Assembly (NCBI GenBank): GCA_046329815.1
Contig: JAXLTY010000002.1
Location: forward strand, 1,116,001 to 1,180,000
Direction of reading: 5' to 3'
Length of the DNA stretch: 64,000 nucleotides
Origin: JADJSS01 sp046329815
GTDB taxonomy: Bacteria; Bacteroidota; Bacteroidia; Chitinophagales; JADIYW01
Part shown: positions 25,478 to 34,548 of the stretch, piece after piece
Layout of the letters: each line of letters begins with the position of its first letter
Numbering within the stretch: the stretch's first letter is position 1
Position numbers and translations under genes: made by a program
Notes under the pieces: generated by a model
Databases searched by the model: none
Seen by the model: only the letters and a program-made list of their open reading frames with translations
Told to the model about the DNA's origin: nothing

Positions 25478-25901
25478 ATGACTTTTCGAACACATTACCT
25501 CTTTTACTTGCTTACAGTTTTATTACTAGTATTTGGACTATTAACTAAAGATATTGAAATGATGGATATATCATATCAGGCGAATATAACAAAAGGCATG
25601 TGGTATTTTTCATTCTACAAGCATTGTTTCGGTTTTGATTGGGTTCATTTATCAATTTTGGTTTAACTCTGCTCGACCTGTATCTACAAAGACAATTATT
25701 CTGCATTTCTTGCTCTTGTCAACAGGACTCATTTTCTCTTATAATATGTATAGTCTGATAATTTTGATGTTAAACTCAGGTTCGTTTGATACATCAGCAA
25801 TTAGCGTGGACAGCTTGGTATTTACTTTTCTCGGACCTATTTTATTAATAGCTTCACTAGTAGTTTTTATCACTGGACTTTTTAAAGCCAAGAAAATCTA
25901 A
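25478..25901 (+). pseudogene. Small multi-pass membrane protein, apparently frameshifted
   Basis: Two overlapping frames each read as half of one membrane protein. From the ATG at 25478 the first frame gives MTFRTHYLFYLLTVLLLVFG and a loop with TKGMWYFSFYKHCF, and stops at 25666. The second frame, open before 25635, continues with VSVLIGFIYQFWFNSARP, then two or three more hydrophobic helices and the basic end FKAKKI at 25901. A single-base shift near 25600-25640 would join them into about 140 aa with four helices. No family was recognised. It could be a true pseudogene, a sequencing error or two small genes. Confidence 0.5.
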
Positions 25902-25954
25902 ACTTACCTCACCTTTGACAAGTATTATCACCTATCAACAACAAAACGAAAAAA

Positions 25955-25986
25955 GATGGCTTCGTGCCTCGCCATGACGCGAAGCG
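25955..25986 (-). repeat. Dispersed repeat copy that can act as a terminator
   Basis: GATGGCTTCGTGCCTCGCCA and TGACGCGAAGCG form a copy of the module at 6463. Read on the minus strand, CGCTTCG pairs CGAAGC and is followed by CATCTTTTTT, just past the ABC ATPase stop, so it may serve as its terminator. Confidence 0.55.
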
Positions 25987-25988
25987 TT

Positions 25989-27770
25989 TTACTGATGTGC
26001 GAACCTTGCTTTGATGTCTTCGATATTACCTTTAGGAATTGCAGCAATTAATTTCTTCGTGTATTCCTGTTGCGGATTGTTGTAGATCTCATCGGCAATA
26101 CCCATTTCTTCTATCTTGCCTTTATTCATTACTACCATTCGGTCGCTCATGAATTTCACCACACTTAAATCGTGCGAAATAAAGATGTAAGTAAATTTAA
26201 ATTCTTCGCGCAATTGAATCAACAAGTTCAATACCTGTGCCTGTACGGAAACGTCCAATGCAGAAACAGATTCATCGCAGATAATAAATTTCGGACTCAA
26301 TGCCAATGCACGCGCTATGCATATACGCTGACGTTGTCCGCCGGAGAACTCATGCGGATAGCGCATAAAGTGTTCCGGTTTCATGTTTACTTTTTCGAGC
26401 AGTTCAATTACCTTGTCTTTACGTTCAGCATCATTGCCATATTTCTTATGTACCTGCATAGGTTCCATGATAGCATTACCAATGGTCATGCGCGGATTTA
26501 AAGAAGAATATGGATCTTGGAAGATAATCTGCATGTGCTCACGCAGTTCTTTCAGTTCACTTTGTCCAAGGTTAAAAATATCTTTTCCGTCAAAGATAGC
26601 TTTACCGCCATACGGTTCTACCAAACGCAGAATCGTTCTGCCTAAGGTAGTTTTACCGCAACCGCTCTCGCCTACCAAACCTAATGTTTCGCCTTCGTGT
26701 ACATCGAACGAAACATCATCCACCGCTTTTACGTAATCCAACGGTTTGCCGAAGATATTCGTCTTATTCGGAAACCATGTCTGCAGATTTTTTACCTGTA
26801 AAATCGGCTGATGCGATTGTAGTTCTTCGTATCGTTTTTTAGTTTGATTTTCACTCACAACAAACGCTTCTACCAAAGCATTCATATCCGATGCTTTTTC
26901 AGTAATGACACCGTCTTTTTCCGTCATGAAGTCAGCAATAACTGGCAGTTTACTCAATCGTTTACCTAACGGCGGACGACATGCCAGTAAACCTTTCGTA
27001 TATGGATGTTTTGGATTCTCGAATATTTCGGTAACAGAACCTTGCTCTACAATTTTGCCTTTATACATCACCACTACTTTATCAGCGATCTCAGCAATAA
27101 CACCTAAATCATGTGTAATAAAAATAGTGGACATGCCTGTTTTGCGGCTTAGTTCATTAATTAATTCTAAGATCGTTTTCTGAACAGTAACATCCAATGC
27201 GGTTGTCGGCTCATCAGCAATTAATATTTTCGGCTGACAAGACATTGCCATCGCAATCATCACACGCTGTTTTTGTCCGCCGGAAAGCTGATGCGGATAA
27301 GCATTCAGTGCACGTTTCGGATCAGGTAGTTTCACTTGTGCAAATAAATCCAGCGTTTTTGCTTCCGCTTCTTTTTTCGTTACTTTCTGATGCAGCATAA
27401 TAGCTTCCATCACCTGATTGCCGCATGTAAAAACAGGATTCAATGAAGTCATTGGTTCCTGAAATATCATGGAAATTTCATTGCCGCGAAACTCACGCAT
27501 CAATTCATCCGGTATTTGAACTAAATCAATGGGTGTTTTACCATCGCGATAATAATTGATTTGACCGCCGGTAATTTTTCCCGGCGGATTTGGAATCAGA
27601 CGCATGACAGATAATGATGTTACCGATTTACCGGAACCGGATTCGCCAACGATGCCGATCACTTCACCTTTATTTACCTGGAAAGACACATCATCTACCG
27701 CTTTTACAACGCCATTCTCTGTATTGAATTCGGTTACTAAGTTTTTTACGTCTAATAATATTTCGCTCAT
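25989..27770 (-). CDS. Fused double-ATPase of an oligopeptide-type ABC transporter
   Basis: 593 aa, two ATP-binding domains in one chain, equivalent to DppD plus DppF (as in GsiA/YejF). First domain: Walker A GESGSGKS (42-49), signature LSGGQKQR, Walker B ILIADEPTT. Second domain: Walker A GESGCGKT (about 364-372), signature FSGGQRQR, Walker B FIICDESVSALD. Each domain is followed by the oligopeptide-ABC C-terminal extension (HPYTKGLLACRPPLGK). It energises import of peptides or similar solutes. The permease and binding-protein genes are not adjacent. It starts 39 bp after the exonuclease gene on the same strand. Confidence 0.95.
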   Translation of the reverse strand: MSEILLDVKNLVTEFNTENGVVKAVDDVSFQVNKGEVIGIVGESGSGKSVTSLSVMRLIPNPPGKITGGQINYYRDGKTPIDLVQIPDELMREFRGNEISMIFQEPMTSLNPVFTCGNQVMEAIMLHQKVTKKEAEAKTLDLFAQVKLPDPKRALNAYPHQLSGGQKQRVMIAMAMSCQPKILIADEPTTALDVTVQKTILELINELSRKTGMSTIFITHDLGVIAEIADKVVVMYKGKIVEQGSVTEIFENPKHPYTKGLLACRPPLGKRLSKLPVIADFMTEKDGVITEKASDMNALVEAFVVSENQTKKRYEELQSHQPILQVKNLQTWFPNKTNIFGKPLDYVKAVDDVSFDVHEGETLGLVGESGCGKTTLGRTILRLVEPYGGKAIFDGKDIFNLGQSELKELREHMQIIFQDPYSSLNPRMTIGNAIMEPMQVHKKYGNDAERKDKVIELLEKVNMKPEHFMRYPHEFSGGQRQRICIARALALSPKFIICDESVSALDVSVQAQVLNLLIQLREEFKFTYIFISHDLSVVKFMSDRMVVMNKGKIEEMGIADEIYNNPQQEYTKKLIAAIPKGNIEDIKARFAHQ

Positions 27771-27809
27771 AATTCAGTTTGTACTTTTATTGATTAAAAT
27801 GTTCTGTGA

Positions 27810-28538
27810 TCAATTCAGGAATTTCACATCGCTTTCCGAAATTAAGGATAATCCTTTCAATTTTAAAACTATTTGTGCAACAGTTAACACATCTTTTTGA
27901 CAATAGGTTTTAATGCGTTCTAAACCATGCTCATTCCAATAGACATGACCAACATCTTTACCTGAAATATCATCTTTCGGCGATGGAATTCCAAGACAAA
28001 ATGCTAGTAGTTTTAACGAAATAAAATTTTTAAAATCGCCGAACTTCCAAAAATCCATAGAATCAAGCAAACCTGTTTCCCACGGTTTTTTAGTTTGTAA
28101 GTTCTCGAAATAATCCGGCAACTTCAAACTGTTCATCAGCAGTCTTCTGCAAATGTATGGCACATCAAATTCACGCACGTTATGACCACATAAAATCAGA
28201 TTCTTGTTCATTGCCAGTTGCTGACGCATAAAGAAAGAAAAGTCTTTTAACAGCTTTGCTTCATCATCACCGTAAAAAGATTTCAGTTCAAATTGCTGGA
28301 ACATACCATCTTGCGAAATCCATCCGACAGAGATGCAAATAATCTTACCAAACTCGGCGAAAATAGCAGCATTATTAAAATAATAGTCTTCCTTTGTTTC
28401 ATCATCTGATTTATTTTTACCTTTTTTCTCCTGCCATAATTCCTGTTCATACGCATCCAGTTCCGTAAAGTCTTTCGCCTTCGAAACTGTTTCTATATCC
28501 AGAAAAAGTATATCGAACGGCTTGATATTGTCTAACAT
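27810..28538 (-). CDS. Predicted 3'-5' exonuclease (PolB-like, DnaQ fold)
   Basis: 242 aa. The three exonuclease motifs are visible: Exo I ILFLDIETVSK with D14 and E16, Exo II CGHNVREFDVPYICRR, and Exo III YCQKDVLTVAQIVLKL with the metal-binding Asp. This matches the stand-alone PolB-like 3'-5' exonuclease family (DNA_pol_B_exo2) common in Bacteroidota. It presumably degrades single-stranded DNA or RNA 3' ends in the cytoplasm; the exact role is unknown. It is divergent from the coiled-coil protein gene at 28647 and upstream of the ABC ATPase. Confidence 0.88.
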   Translation of the reverse strand: MLDNIKPFDILFLDIETVSKAKDFTELDAYEQELWQEKKGKNKSDDETKEDYYFNNAAIFAEFGKIICISVGWISQDGMFQQFELKSFYGDDEAKLLKDFSFFMRQQLAMNKNLILCGHNVREFDVPYICRRLLMNSLKLPDYFENLQTKKPWETGLLDSMDFWKFGDFKNFISLKLLAFCLGIPSPKDDISGKDVGHVYWNEHGLERIKTYCQKDVLTVAQIVLKLKGLSLISESDVKFLN

Positions 28539-28609
28539 ATGTAAATCAGATTAAAAATTAAATTTTGATATTTATTGCAATATACGCCATCAAATTAAAA
28601 GTTTATGCT

Positions 28610-28617
28610 TATTTTTG
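28610..28617 (+). promoter_or_regulatory. -7 box of the coiled-coil protein gene
   Basis: TATTTTTG fits TAnnTTTG, 29 bp before the ATG at 28647. There is no clear -33 box. Confidence 0.4.
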
Positions 28618-28646
28618 CGAAACGTAAACAACAATAAATATTTCTT

Positions 28647-29600
28647 ATGAGCGAAAATACAAATTCCAATGGTAAATTGCATGCAATTTACATTGCACTA
28701 ATCCTGTTACTGATTGGTGGTTTAGTTTTCACAAATCTTAAACTAAAAAAATCAAAAGAAACGATCGTAGTTGCCGAAAAAAAAGTAGATGACATCGAAG
28801 TCTTGAAAGCAGATTTGGACAAAAAGTACACAGAGTCATTACAGGAAATTGAAAGCTACCGCGGACAAAATGCAGGTTTAGACAGTATGCTGAACATTAA
28901 AGAGCAGGAATTAACTGCTAAACGTGCTAAAATCGATGCTTTACTAGGTCAGGTTGCGACTTTAAAAGCAGGCAGCGCTGAAAAAGCTAAATTATATGCT
29001 GATGCGCAAGTGCTTCTTAAGCAGTTAGAAGATGATAAACTTCGTTTGCAAACATCTATCGATTCTTTGATTACAGTAAACAAACAATTATACCAGGAAC
29101 GTGACAGTATTTCCGGTGAGTTGACTACCACTATCCAAAAGAAACAGCAAGTTGATGATGAAAACCAAAAGATGAAAGAGCGCATTGACAAAGCGTCTAT
29201 TTTGGGAACGGCAAATATTCAATGCTCGCCAATCAGAATGACACGCAAAGGAAAAGAAGACGAAGTAAGTAAAGCAAAAGATGCTGAAAAACTGAGAATC
29301 TGCTTCGATTTATTACAGAATAAGATCGCAGAAAAAGGCGAAACAGAAATTGCAGTTCGTATTATTAATCCGGATGGCACTACTATACAGTTGCAAAACT
29401 TAGGCAGCGGTTCATTAAAAGAAGCAACTACCGGAAATGATATTCCATACACGTACACCATCAAACCTGATTATCAAAATGAAACAAAAACCGTTTGTTC
29501 TTACTGGGCGCAAACGTTTAAATTCGCATCAGGAAAATACTCAGTAGAAGTCTATCAAAAAGGATTTTTGATCGGTCAATCAACCTTTACGATGAAATAA
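28647..29600 (+). CDS. Membrane-anchored coiled-coil protein, unknown
   Basis: 317 aa. A single transmembrane helix (about residues 12-28, AIYIALILLLIGGLVFT) is followed by a long coiled coil (about 35-180, heptad-rich with LKADLDKKYTESLQEIESYR and IDALLGQVATLKAG). The C-terminal globular domain (about 190-317) has IQCSPIRMTRKGK and ends with a beta-rich part (SGKYSVEVYQKGFLIGQSTF). The orientation suggests a periplasmic coiled coil that projects a small domain. Bacteroidota have many such proteins of unknown function. It ends in a hairpin terminator. Confidence 0.8.
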   Translation: MSENTNSNGKLHAIYIALILLLIGGLVFTNLKLKKSKETIVVAEKKVDDIEVLKADLDKKYTESLQEIESYRGQNAGLDSMLNIKEQELTAKRAKIDALLGQVATLKAGSAEKAKLYADAQVLLKQLEDDKLRLQTSIDSLITVNKQLYQERDSISGELTTTIQKKQQVDDENQKMKERIDKASILGTANIQCSPIRMTRKGKEDEVSKAKDAEKLRICFDLLQNKIAEKGETEIAVRIINPDGTTIQLQNLGSGSLKEATTGNDIPYTYTIKPDYQNETKTVCSYWAQTFKFASGKYSVEVYQKGFLIGQSTFTMK

Positions 29601-29637
29601 AATTTGTAGTATAAAGTGGAAACTTTATAAACCTTCT

Positions 29638-29667
29638 AAAGGCAATCAGCAATGGTTGCCTTTTTTA
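29638..29667 (+). terminator. Intrinsic terminator
   Basis: AAAGGCAA (29638-29645) pairs TTGCCTTT (29656-29663) within a run of six Ts. It ends the coiled-coil gene transcript. Confidence 0.8.
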
Positions 29668-29739
29668 TTTGACAATTTAATAAATGATAGAAGCAGCATA
29701 AAAATTGGGAACATGTTTACCTTGCAAAGAAATAATTGA

Positions 29740-30657
29740 TTGAAAAACCAACCTGCATACATTAAAGGAATTTTGCTTGTTTTTATAGGCGCGGTTTGTT
29801 TTTCTACGAAAGCCATTTTTGCTAAACTAGCTTTTAAATATGGTATTGACGGCATTACCATCCTGATGATCCGTATGTTGTTTTCATTACCGTTCTATAT
29901 TGTGATCCTGTATTTTGAAAACAAAAAGAAAGCTGTTCATATCAGTCAGAAAAACTGGGCAACGATATTGGTGCTTGGTATCATTGGTTATTATTTGGCA
30001 GCATTATTTGATTTTTTAGGATTGCAGTATGTAAGTGCGAATCTTGAACGCATTGTTATTTTTACTTATCCTACTTTTGTTTTGTTAATGGGAAAGTTAT
30101 TCTTCAAACGAAAGATATTACCTGTACAGTTTGTTGCAATCTTATGTTGTTATATCGGAATCATTCTCGCATTCTATTCTGATAAGTCGTTATATAATAC
30201 AGCGAACATAGGTAAAGGTTGTTTGTTTATTTTGTTGAGTTCATTAACGTACGCATTCTATTTAGTGAATAGCGATACTATTATCAAAGATATCGGTACA
30301 GTTCGATTCACCTGCATTTCCATGATTATTTCATGTTTAGCAGTGTTGATTCATTTTGCTTTATTGCATGGATTTGCTGTTTTTCATTTTCCGATTCAGG
30401 TTTATTTATTAGGTATTTGTATTGCAATCATTTCAACTGTGTTACCGTCTTTTCTAATGACAAATGGTATTCGTTTAATCGGCTCTTCGAATATGTCTAT
30501 TGTAGCAAGCATCGGTCCAATTGCAACCATCATTTTATCTTATTTTATTTTAAAAGAACACATCACCTTACTGCATATATCAGGCACTTTATTTGTTTTA
30601 ATTGGAGTATTAGTAATTAGCTTTTACGGCAATAAGTCAAAAGTTGCTGTTGAATAA
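29740..30657 (+). CDS. EamA/DMT-family transporter
   Basis: 305 aa, ten predicted transmembrane helices in two EamA repeats. The first repeat starts at GILLVFIGAVCFSTKAIFAK and the second at KGCLFILLSSLTYAFYLVNS; it ends with a basic tail (NKSKVAVE). This is a drug/metabolite exporter-like permease in the inner membrane; substrate unknown. The start is a TTG at 29740: no ATG occurs before the first helix, and the first available ATG would delete it. A TACCTTGC box (29718-29725) sits shortly upstream. Confidence 0.9.
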   Translation: MKNQPAYIKGILLVFIGAVCFSTKAIFAKLAFKYGIDGITILMIRMLFSLPFYIVILYFENKKKAVHISQKNWATILVLGIIGYYLAALFDFLGLQYVSANLERIVIFTYPTFVLLMGKLFFKRKILPVQFVAILCCYIGIILAFYSDKSLYNTANIGKGCLFILLSSLTYAFYLVNSDTIIKDIGTVRFTCISMIISCLAVLIHFALLHGFAVFHFPIQVYLLGICIAIISTVLPSFLMTNGIRLIGSSNMSIVASIGPIATIILSYFILKEHITLLHISGTLFVLIGVLVISFYGNKSKVAVE

Positions 30658-30739
30658 TCAATTGTAAATACCGATTTCTTTTTTCTAAATTTTAAACTTC
30701 AATTTCTAAGTTGTAAATTGTGCGTTTAAATAAAAAAAC

Positions 30740-31528
30740 ATGTTCCAGGAAAATTTATTCAAAGATAAGATAGTATTAGTAACAGGCGGCGGCAGTGGTA
30801 TCGGTTACACCATTGCAAAACAATATTTAAATTTAGGCGCTATTGTTTATATCGCTTCGCGTAATGCGGAAAAAATTGCAAAAGCCATTTCTGAATTAAA
30901 AGCATTTGGAGATGTTCGCAGCGCTATAGCAGATATTCGTGAGCCGGAACAAATTCAGTCGTTAGCCAATCAAATTAAAAATGAAGCAGGAAGATTAGAT
31001 ATATTGGTAAACAATGCAGGCGGTCAGTTTCCATCTGCTGCAGAAAACATTTCATTCAATGGTTTTCGCGCTGTTGTAACGAATAATTTAATTGGTACTT
31101 TTTACGTGACTCAGATCATGGCAAAAACATTTTTCATTCCGCAAAAAGAAGGCAACATCGTTAATATCATTGCTAATATTTTCAGAGGTTTTCCGGGCAT
31201 GGTGCATACCGGTGCTGCACGCGCAGGCGTTGACAATATGACAAAAACATTAGCGATTGAATGGGTTCGTTATAATATTCGCGTAAATGCTGTCGCACCT
31301 GGAATTATTCGTTCCTCTGGAATGGACACCTATCCACCTGCGATTTTAAAAGGTATAGAGAAAAGCATTCCAAATAACAGAATGGGCACAACAGAAGAAG
31401 TGGCTTATCCTGTTTTATTTTTATCATCACCAATGGCATCTTATATCAGTGGCGAAACATTATACGTAGATGCAGGCAACCGGCTTTGGGGCGACCAATG
31501 GCAAGGTTGGAGCGAATCACTAACATAA
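30740..31528 (+). CDS. SDR oxidoreductase, 2,4-dienoyl-CoA reductase-like
   Basis: 262 aa. The nucleotide-binding motif is TGGGSGIGYT, the NAG motif NNAGGQ, and the family-typical segment is MVHTGAARAGVDNMTKTLAI. In that segment the usual Tyr is absent, as in peroxisomal/mitochondrial-type 2,4-dienoyl-CoA reductases, and the usual Lys is replaced by Arg (GAARAG). The C-terminus SYISGETLYVDAGNRLWG is standard. It is a likely NADPH-dependent enoyl-CoA-type reductase in fatty-acid metabolism (inference by family). It is flanked by transporters; no fad genes are adjacent. Confidence 0.88.
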   Translation: MFQENLFKDKIVLVTGGGSGIGYTIAKQYLNLGAIVYIASRNAEKIAKAISELKAFGDVRSAIADIREPEQIQSLANQIKNEAGRLDILVNNAGGQFPSAAENISFNGFRAVVTNNLIGTFYVTQIMAKTFFIPQKEGNIVNIIANIFRGFPGMVHTGAARAGVDNMTKTLAIEWVRYNIRVNAVAPGIIRSSGMDTYPPAILKGIEKSIPNNRMGTTEEVAYPVLFLSSPMASYISGETLYVDAGNRLWGDQWQGWSESLT

Positions 31529-31617
31529 GAGTGAAAGTGATAATGAAAGTGAAAGTGTAGCTTTACATCAAATTATTCACGACTTACGACTTACAACTTT
31601 CTACTCACGATTAACAC

Positions 31618-32964
31618 ATGCAACTCAAAGGCACATACAAAGAAATCTGGGCAATCTCCTATCCTATTATTTTAGGCAGTTTGGCGCATTCCATTAACCA
31701 ATTGGTTGATACTGCTTTTTTAGGTCATTCTTCTAAAGTTGCGTTAGAGGCCATAACACTTTCAGGTATTTATTATTTTGTATTTGTTTTTATTGCCGGT
31801 GGTTTCGCACGCGGCTGTCAGGTTATCATTGCACGTCATAGTGGCGAAAATAAACCGGAAAAAATAGGTATTGCTTTTGATCATTTAATCATACTTGCTA
31901 GTATCTTATCCATATTCTTAATGTTCATCTTCGGATATGCAACAAAATATATTTTAGCGTTTGCAGTAAAATCTGTCGCTATTCAAGATGCAACGATTAC
32001 TTACATATCGATGATGAATTATGCTGTAGTGCCTGTTGTGCTTGGATTTTGCTTCAATGGATTTTATACAGGAATCGGTAAAACAAAAATCATCACTATA
32101 GCAACAATCTGTATGGCTGTCACCAATATAATCTGTGGTTATGTACTGATATTTGGAAAATTTGGTTTTCCTGCTATGGATATCAAAGGCGCTGGCATCG
32201 CTACTGCGATTGCAGATACTGTTTTATTTTTGGTGTACTTATTTCATTTTTTATATTACAAGCAACAAAAAATATACAATGCATTTACGTTTCGTTTTAT
32301 CAAACTACAACAACTTGGAGCAATTATAAAGTTATCAGCACCAATTGTTTTACAAAATCTGATAGGTATCGGTTCTTGGTGGTATTTCTTTTTATCTGTA
32401 GAAAAAATAGGCGAACATGAATTAGCTGTTTCGGGAATTTTAAAAAGTCTATTCATATTTATTGGCATACCTGTTTGGAGTCTTGCGAGTACCAGCAACA
32501 CTGTTATCAGTAATATAATCGGTCAAAACAGAATTGACGCAGTTGTACCAGCTTTACGGAAAGTACTGGTCGTTTCTGTAGGAATTTCATTAAGCATCAA
32601 CCTGATTATTGTTTCATTTCCGTATCAGATCTTGTCTGTATTTACAAGCGATCCTCAATTGATTCGGGATACGATTCCGCCTTTTTATACACTTATGATC
32701 GCACTGCTCTTTTTTTCATCAGGTATGATTATGAATTTTGGAATCACTGGAACAGGCGCTACATTTGTGCCAACTATCGTTGAAGTTTTTTGCTGTTTTT
32801 TTTATGTAACTTACTGTTATTATTTTGTACAATTAAAACAAAGTGCGCTTTATATTTGTTGGGGTTGCGAGGTTGTATATTGGTTGACATTATTAACGTT
32901 TACTACTATTTACTGGACAAGTGGTATTTGGAGAAAATACATCAAGAACTTAGATGCAATATAA
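31618..32964 (+). CDS. MATE-family multidrug efflux transporter
   Basis: 448 aa, twelve predicted transmembrane helices in two six-helix bundles. The MATE start is ISYPIILGSLAHSINQLVDT, followed by AFLGHSS; the second half begins at LSAPIVLQNLIGIGSWWYFF. It is a Na+ or H+ coupled exporter in the inner membrane, substrate unknown. The ATG at 31618 follows 90 bp after the SDR gene. No regulator is adjacent. Confidence 0.94.
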   Translation: MQLKGTYKEIWAISYPIILGSLAHSINQLVDTAFLGHSSKVALEAITLSGIYYFVFVFIAGGFARGCQVIIARHSGENKPEKIGIAFDHLIILASILSIFLMFIFGYATKYILAFAVKSVAIQDATITYISMMNYAVVPVVLGFCFNGFYTGIGKTKIITIATICMAVTNIICGYVLIFGKFGFPAMDIKGAGIATAIADTVLFLVYLFHFLYYKQQKIYNAFTFRFIKLQQLGAIIKLSAPIVLQNLIGIGSWWYFFLSVEKIGEHELAVSGILKSLFIFIGIPVWSLASTSNTVISNIIGQNRIDAVVPALRKVLVVSVGISLSINLIIVSFPYQILSVFTSDPQLIRDTIPPFYTLMIALLFFSSGMIMNFGITGTGATFVPTIVEVFCCFFYVTYCYYFVQLKQSALYICWGCEVVYWLTLLTFTTIYWTSGIWRKYIKNLDAI

Positions 32965-33074
32965 CTTAAATTCAAGTTCGAATCTCAGGATACAAATTTT
33001 AAATAATAAATTCTTAACTGAAAAATATACTATATAAACCATACATCGTAAATTGTAAGTCGTACATTTAATTT

Positions 33075-33815
33075 ATGGAAACGGAAACAAAGCAATGGTT
33101 CGAATTATGGTTTGATTCACCACTTTATCATATTTTATATAAACACCGCAACCAGGATGAAGCGAACATGTTTATCGATAATGTGCTGAAAAAATTAGAA
33201 ATCAGTTCAGGAAAAATATTGGATCTGGCTTGTGGTAAAGGCAGACATGCTTACTATTTAGCGCAAAAAGGATTTGATACTGTTGGTGTTGATTTGTCGC
33301 CGGAAAGCATTCATTTTGCAAATACTATGTATCAACTGGATAATCTGGAATTTTATGTACATGATATGCGTTTACCTTTCCGAATCAATTACTTCGATTA
33401 TATTTTTAATATTTTCACCAGTATCGGTTATTTTAATGATTTAAAAGAAAACGAAAAAGTATTTGAAGCGATGCATGCAGGTCTGAAAGACAACGGTTAC
33501 ATTTTAATCGATTTTATGAATGTAGAAAAAGTAGTCAACAACCTTACAGAAAGAGAAACGAAAGAAATAGATGGTTATAAATTTTACATTCGAAAAACCG
33601 TAGAACACGGAAAAATCATCAAGTATATCAATATTGAGAAAGATGAAAAAGTATGGATGTTCAGAGAAGAAGTACAAGCATTGAAACAACATCATTTTCA
33701 TCAACTGTTGAATAATACCGGTTTTACTTTGGTTAAGGAATTTGGTGATTATGATTTAAATAAATTCAATCCCAAAAAATCCGGAAGATATATTTTACTG
33801 GCAAAGAAAAATTAG
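33075..33815 (+). CDS. Class I SAM-dependent methyltransferase
   Basis: 246 aa. The SAM-binding motif is ILDLACGKGRHAYYL (about residues 48-62), motif post-I is VGVDLSPES and the DMRLPF segment follows. It is a Methyltransf_25-type Rossmann domain, cytoplasmic; substrate unknown. The C-terminal part (VWMFREEVQALKQHHFHQLL) is a family-specific cap. It is 6 bp upstream of an SDR gene, so the two form an operon. Confidence 0.93.
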   Translation: METETKQWFELWFDSPLYHILYKHRNQDEANMFIDNVLKKLEISSGKILDLACGKGRHAYYLAQKGFDTVGVDLSPESIHFANTMYQLDNLEFYVHDMRLPFRINYFDYIFNIFTSIGYFNDLKENEKVFEAMHAGLKDNGYILIDFMNVEKVVNNLTERETKEIDGYKFYIRKTVEHGKIIKYINIEKDEKVWMFREEVQALKQHHFHQLLNNTGFTLVKEFGDYDLNKFNPKKSGRYILLAKKN

Positions 33816-33821
33816 ATATAT

Positions 33822-34469
33822 ATGCATAAAGTTATAGTAATTATTGGTGCAGGCAACGGAATCAGCAAAAGTGTCGCGGAAAAATTCGGAAGCGAACATT
33901 TTTCCGTTTGCTTAATTGCGAGAAAAAAAGACAAGTTAGAAAAGATCACCGAAGAGCTGAAAGAAAAAGGAATTGATGCGCATTTTTTTGTTGCTGACGC
34001 CGGCGACAGCGATACTATGAAAGACGCCTTTGATCAGATCTGGGAAAAATTTGATTTTATAGATGTATTGCATTATAATGTTGCGAAATTCAAACAAGTT
34101 GATATTATAAATGAAACATCAGACTCGCTGACGCGTGATTTTAAAATAAATGTTGGCGGTATGATGACTGCATTAAAATTGGTTTTACCGGATATGGAAA
34201 AGAAAAGCAGTGGTACTGTTTTAGTTACAGGTGGTGGTTTCGCATTGCAACCAATGCCTGAATATGGTTCATTAGCCATAGGAAAAGCCGGCTTGCGCAA
34301 CTTGTCGCAATCTTTGCATATCTCATTAAAAAACAAAAACATTTTTTTAGGAACTGTTACAGTTTGTGGCTTTGTCAGTAAAGAATCAGAACAACGTTCA
34401 CCACTAATGATCGCAGATAGATTCTGGCAATTATACACTGAAAGAAGCGATTGGGAAATTCAGTTATAG
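33822..34469 (+). CDS. Short SDR-family oxidoreductase
   Basis: 215 aa, shorter than most SDRs but with the essential parts: glycine motif VIIGAGNGISKSVA, ARKK cofactor loop suggesting NADPH, and YGSLAIGKAGLRNLSQSL with the catalytic Tyr and Lys. The NAG motif is replaced by YNVAKF. The C-terminal substrate lobe is shortened. It starts 6 bp after the methyltransferase stop and is probably co-translated with it. Substrate unknown. Confidence 0.9.
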   Translation: MHKVIVIIGAGNGISKSVAEKFGSEHFSVCLIARKKDKLEKITEELKEKGIDAHFFVADAGDSDTMKDAFDQIWEKFDFIDVLHYNVAKFKQVDIINETSDSLTRDFKINVGGMMTALKLVLPDMEKKSSGTVLVTGGGFALQPMPEYGSLAIGKAGLRNLSQSLHISLKNKNIFLGTVTVCGFVSKESEQRSPLMIADRFWQLYTERSDWEIQL

Positions 34470-34494
34470 AAACTCATTTAACATTATTCATAAT

Positions 34495-34525
34495 AAAAAA
34501 CCTCGCAATTTCTTGCGAGGTTTTT
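34495..34525. terminator. Bidirectional intrinsic terminator
   Basis: CCTCGCAA (34501-34508) pairs TTGCGAGG (34513-34520), with six As before and five Ts after. It serves both the SDR gene from the left and the convergent giant surface-protein gene from the right. Confidence 0.88.
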
Positions 34526-34548
34526 CCTTTTATAGAATCAAGAGCTTA

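Noticed and set aside
32974..32989. AAGTTCGAATCTCAGG resembling a tRNA T-arm
   Set aside because: No acceptor stem, D-arm or anticodon arm can be folded around it.
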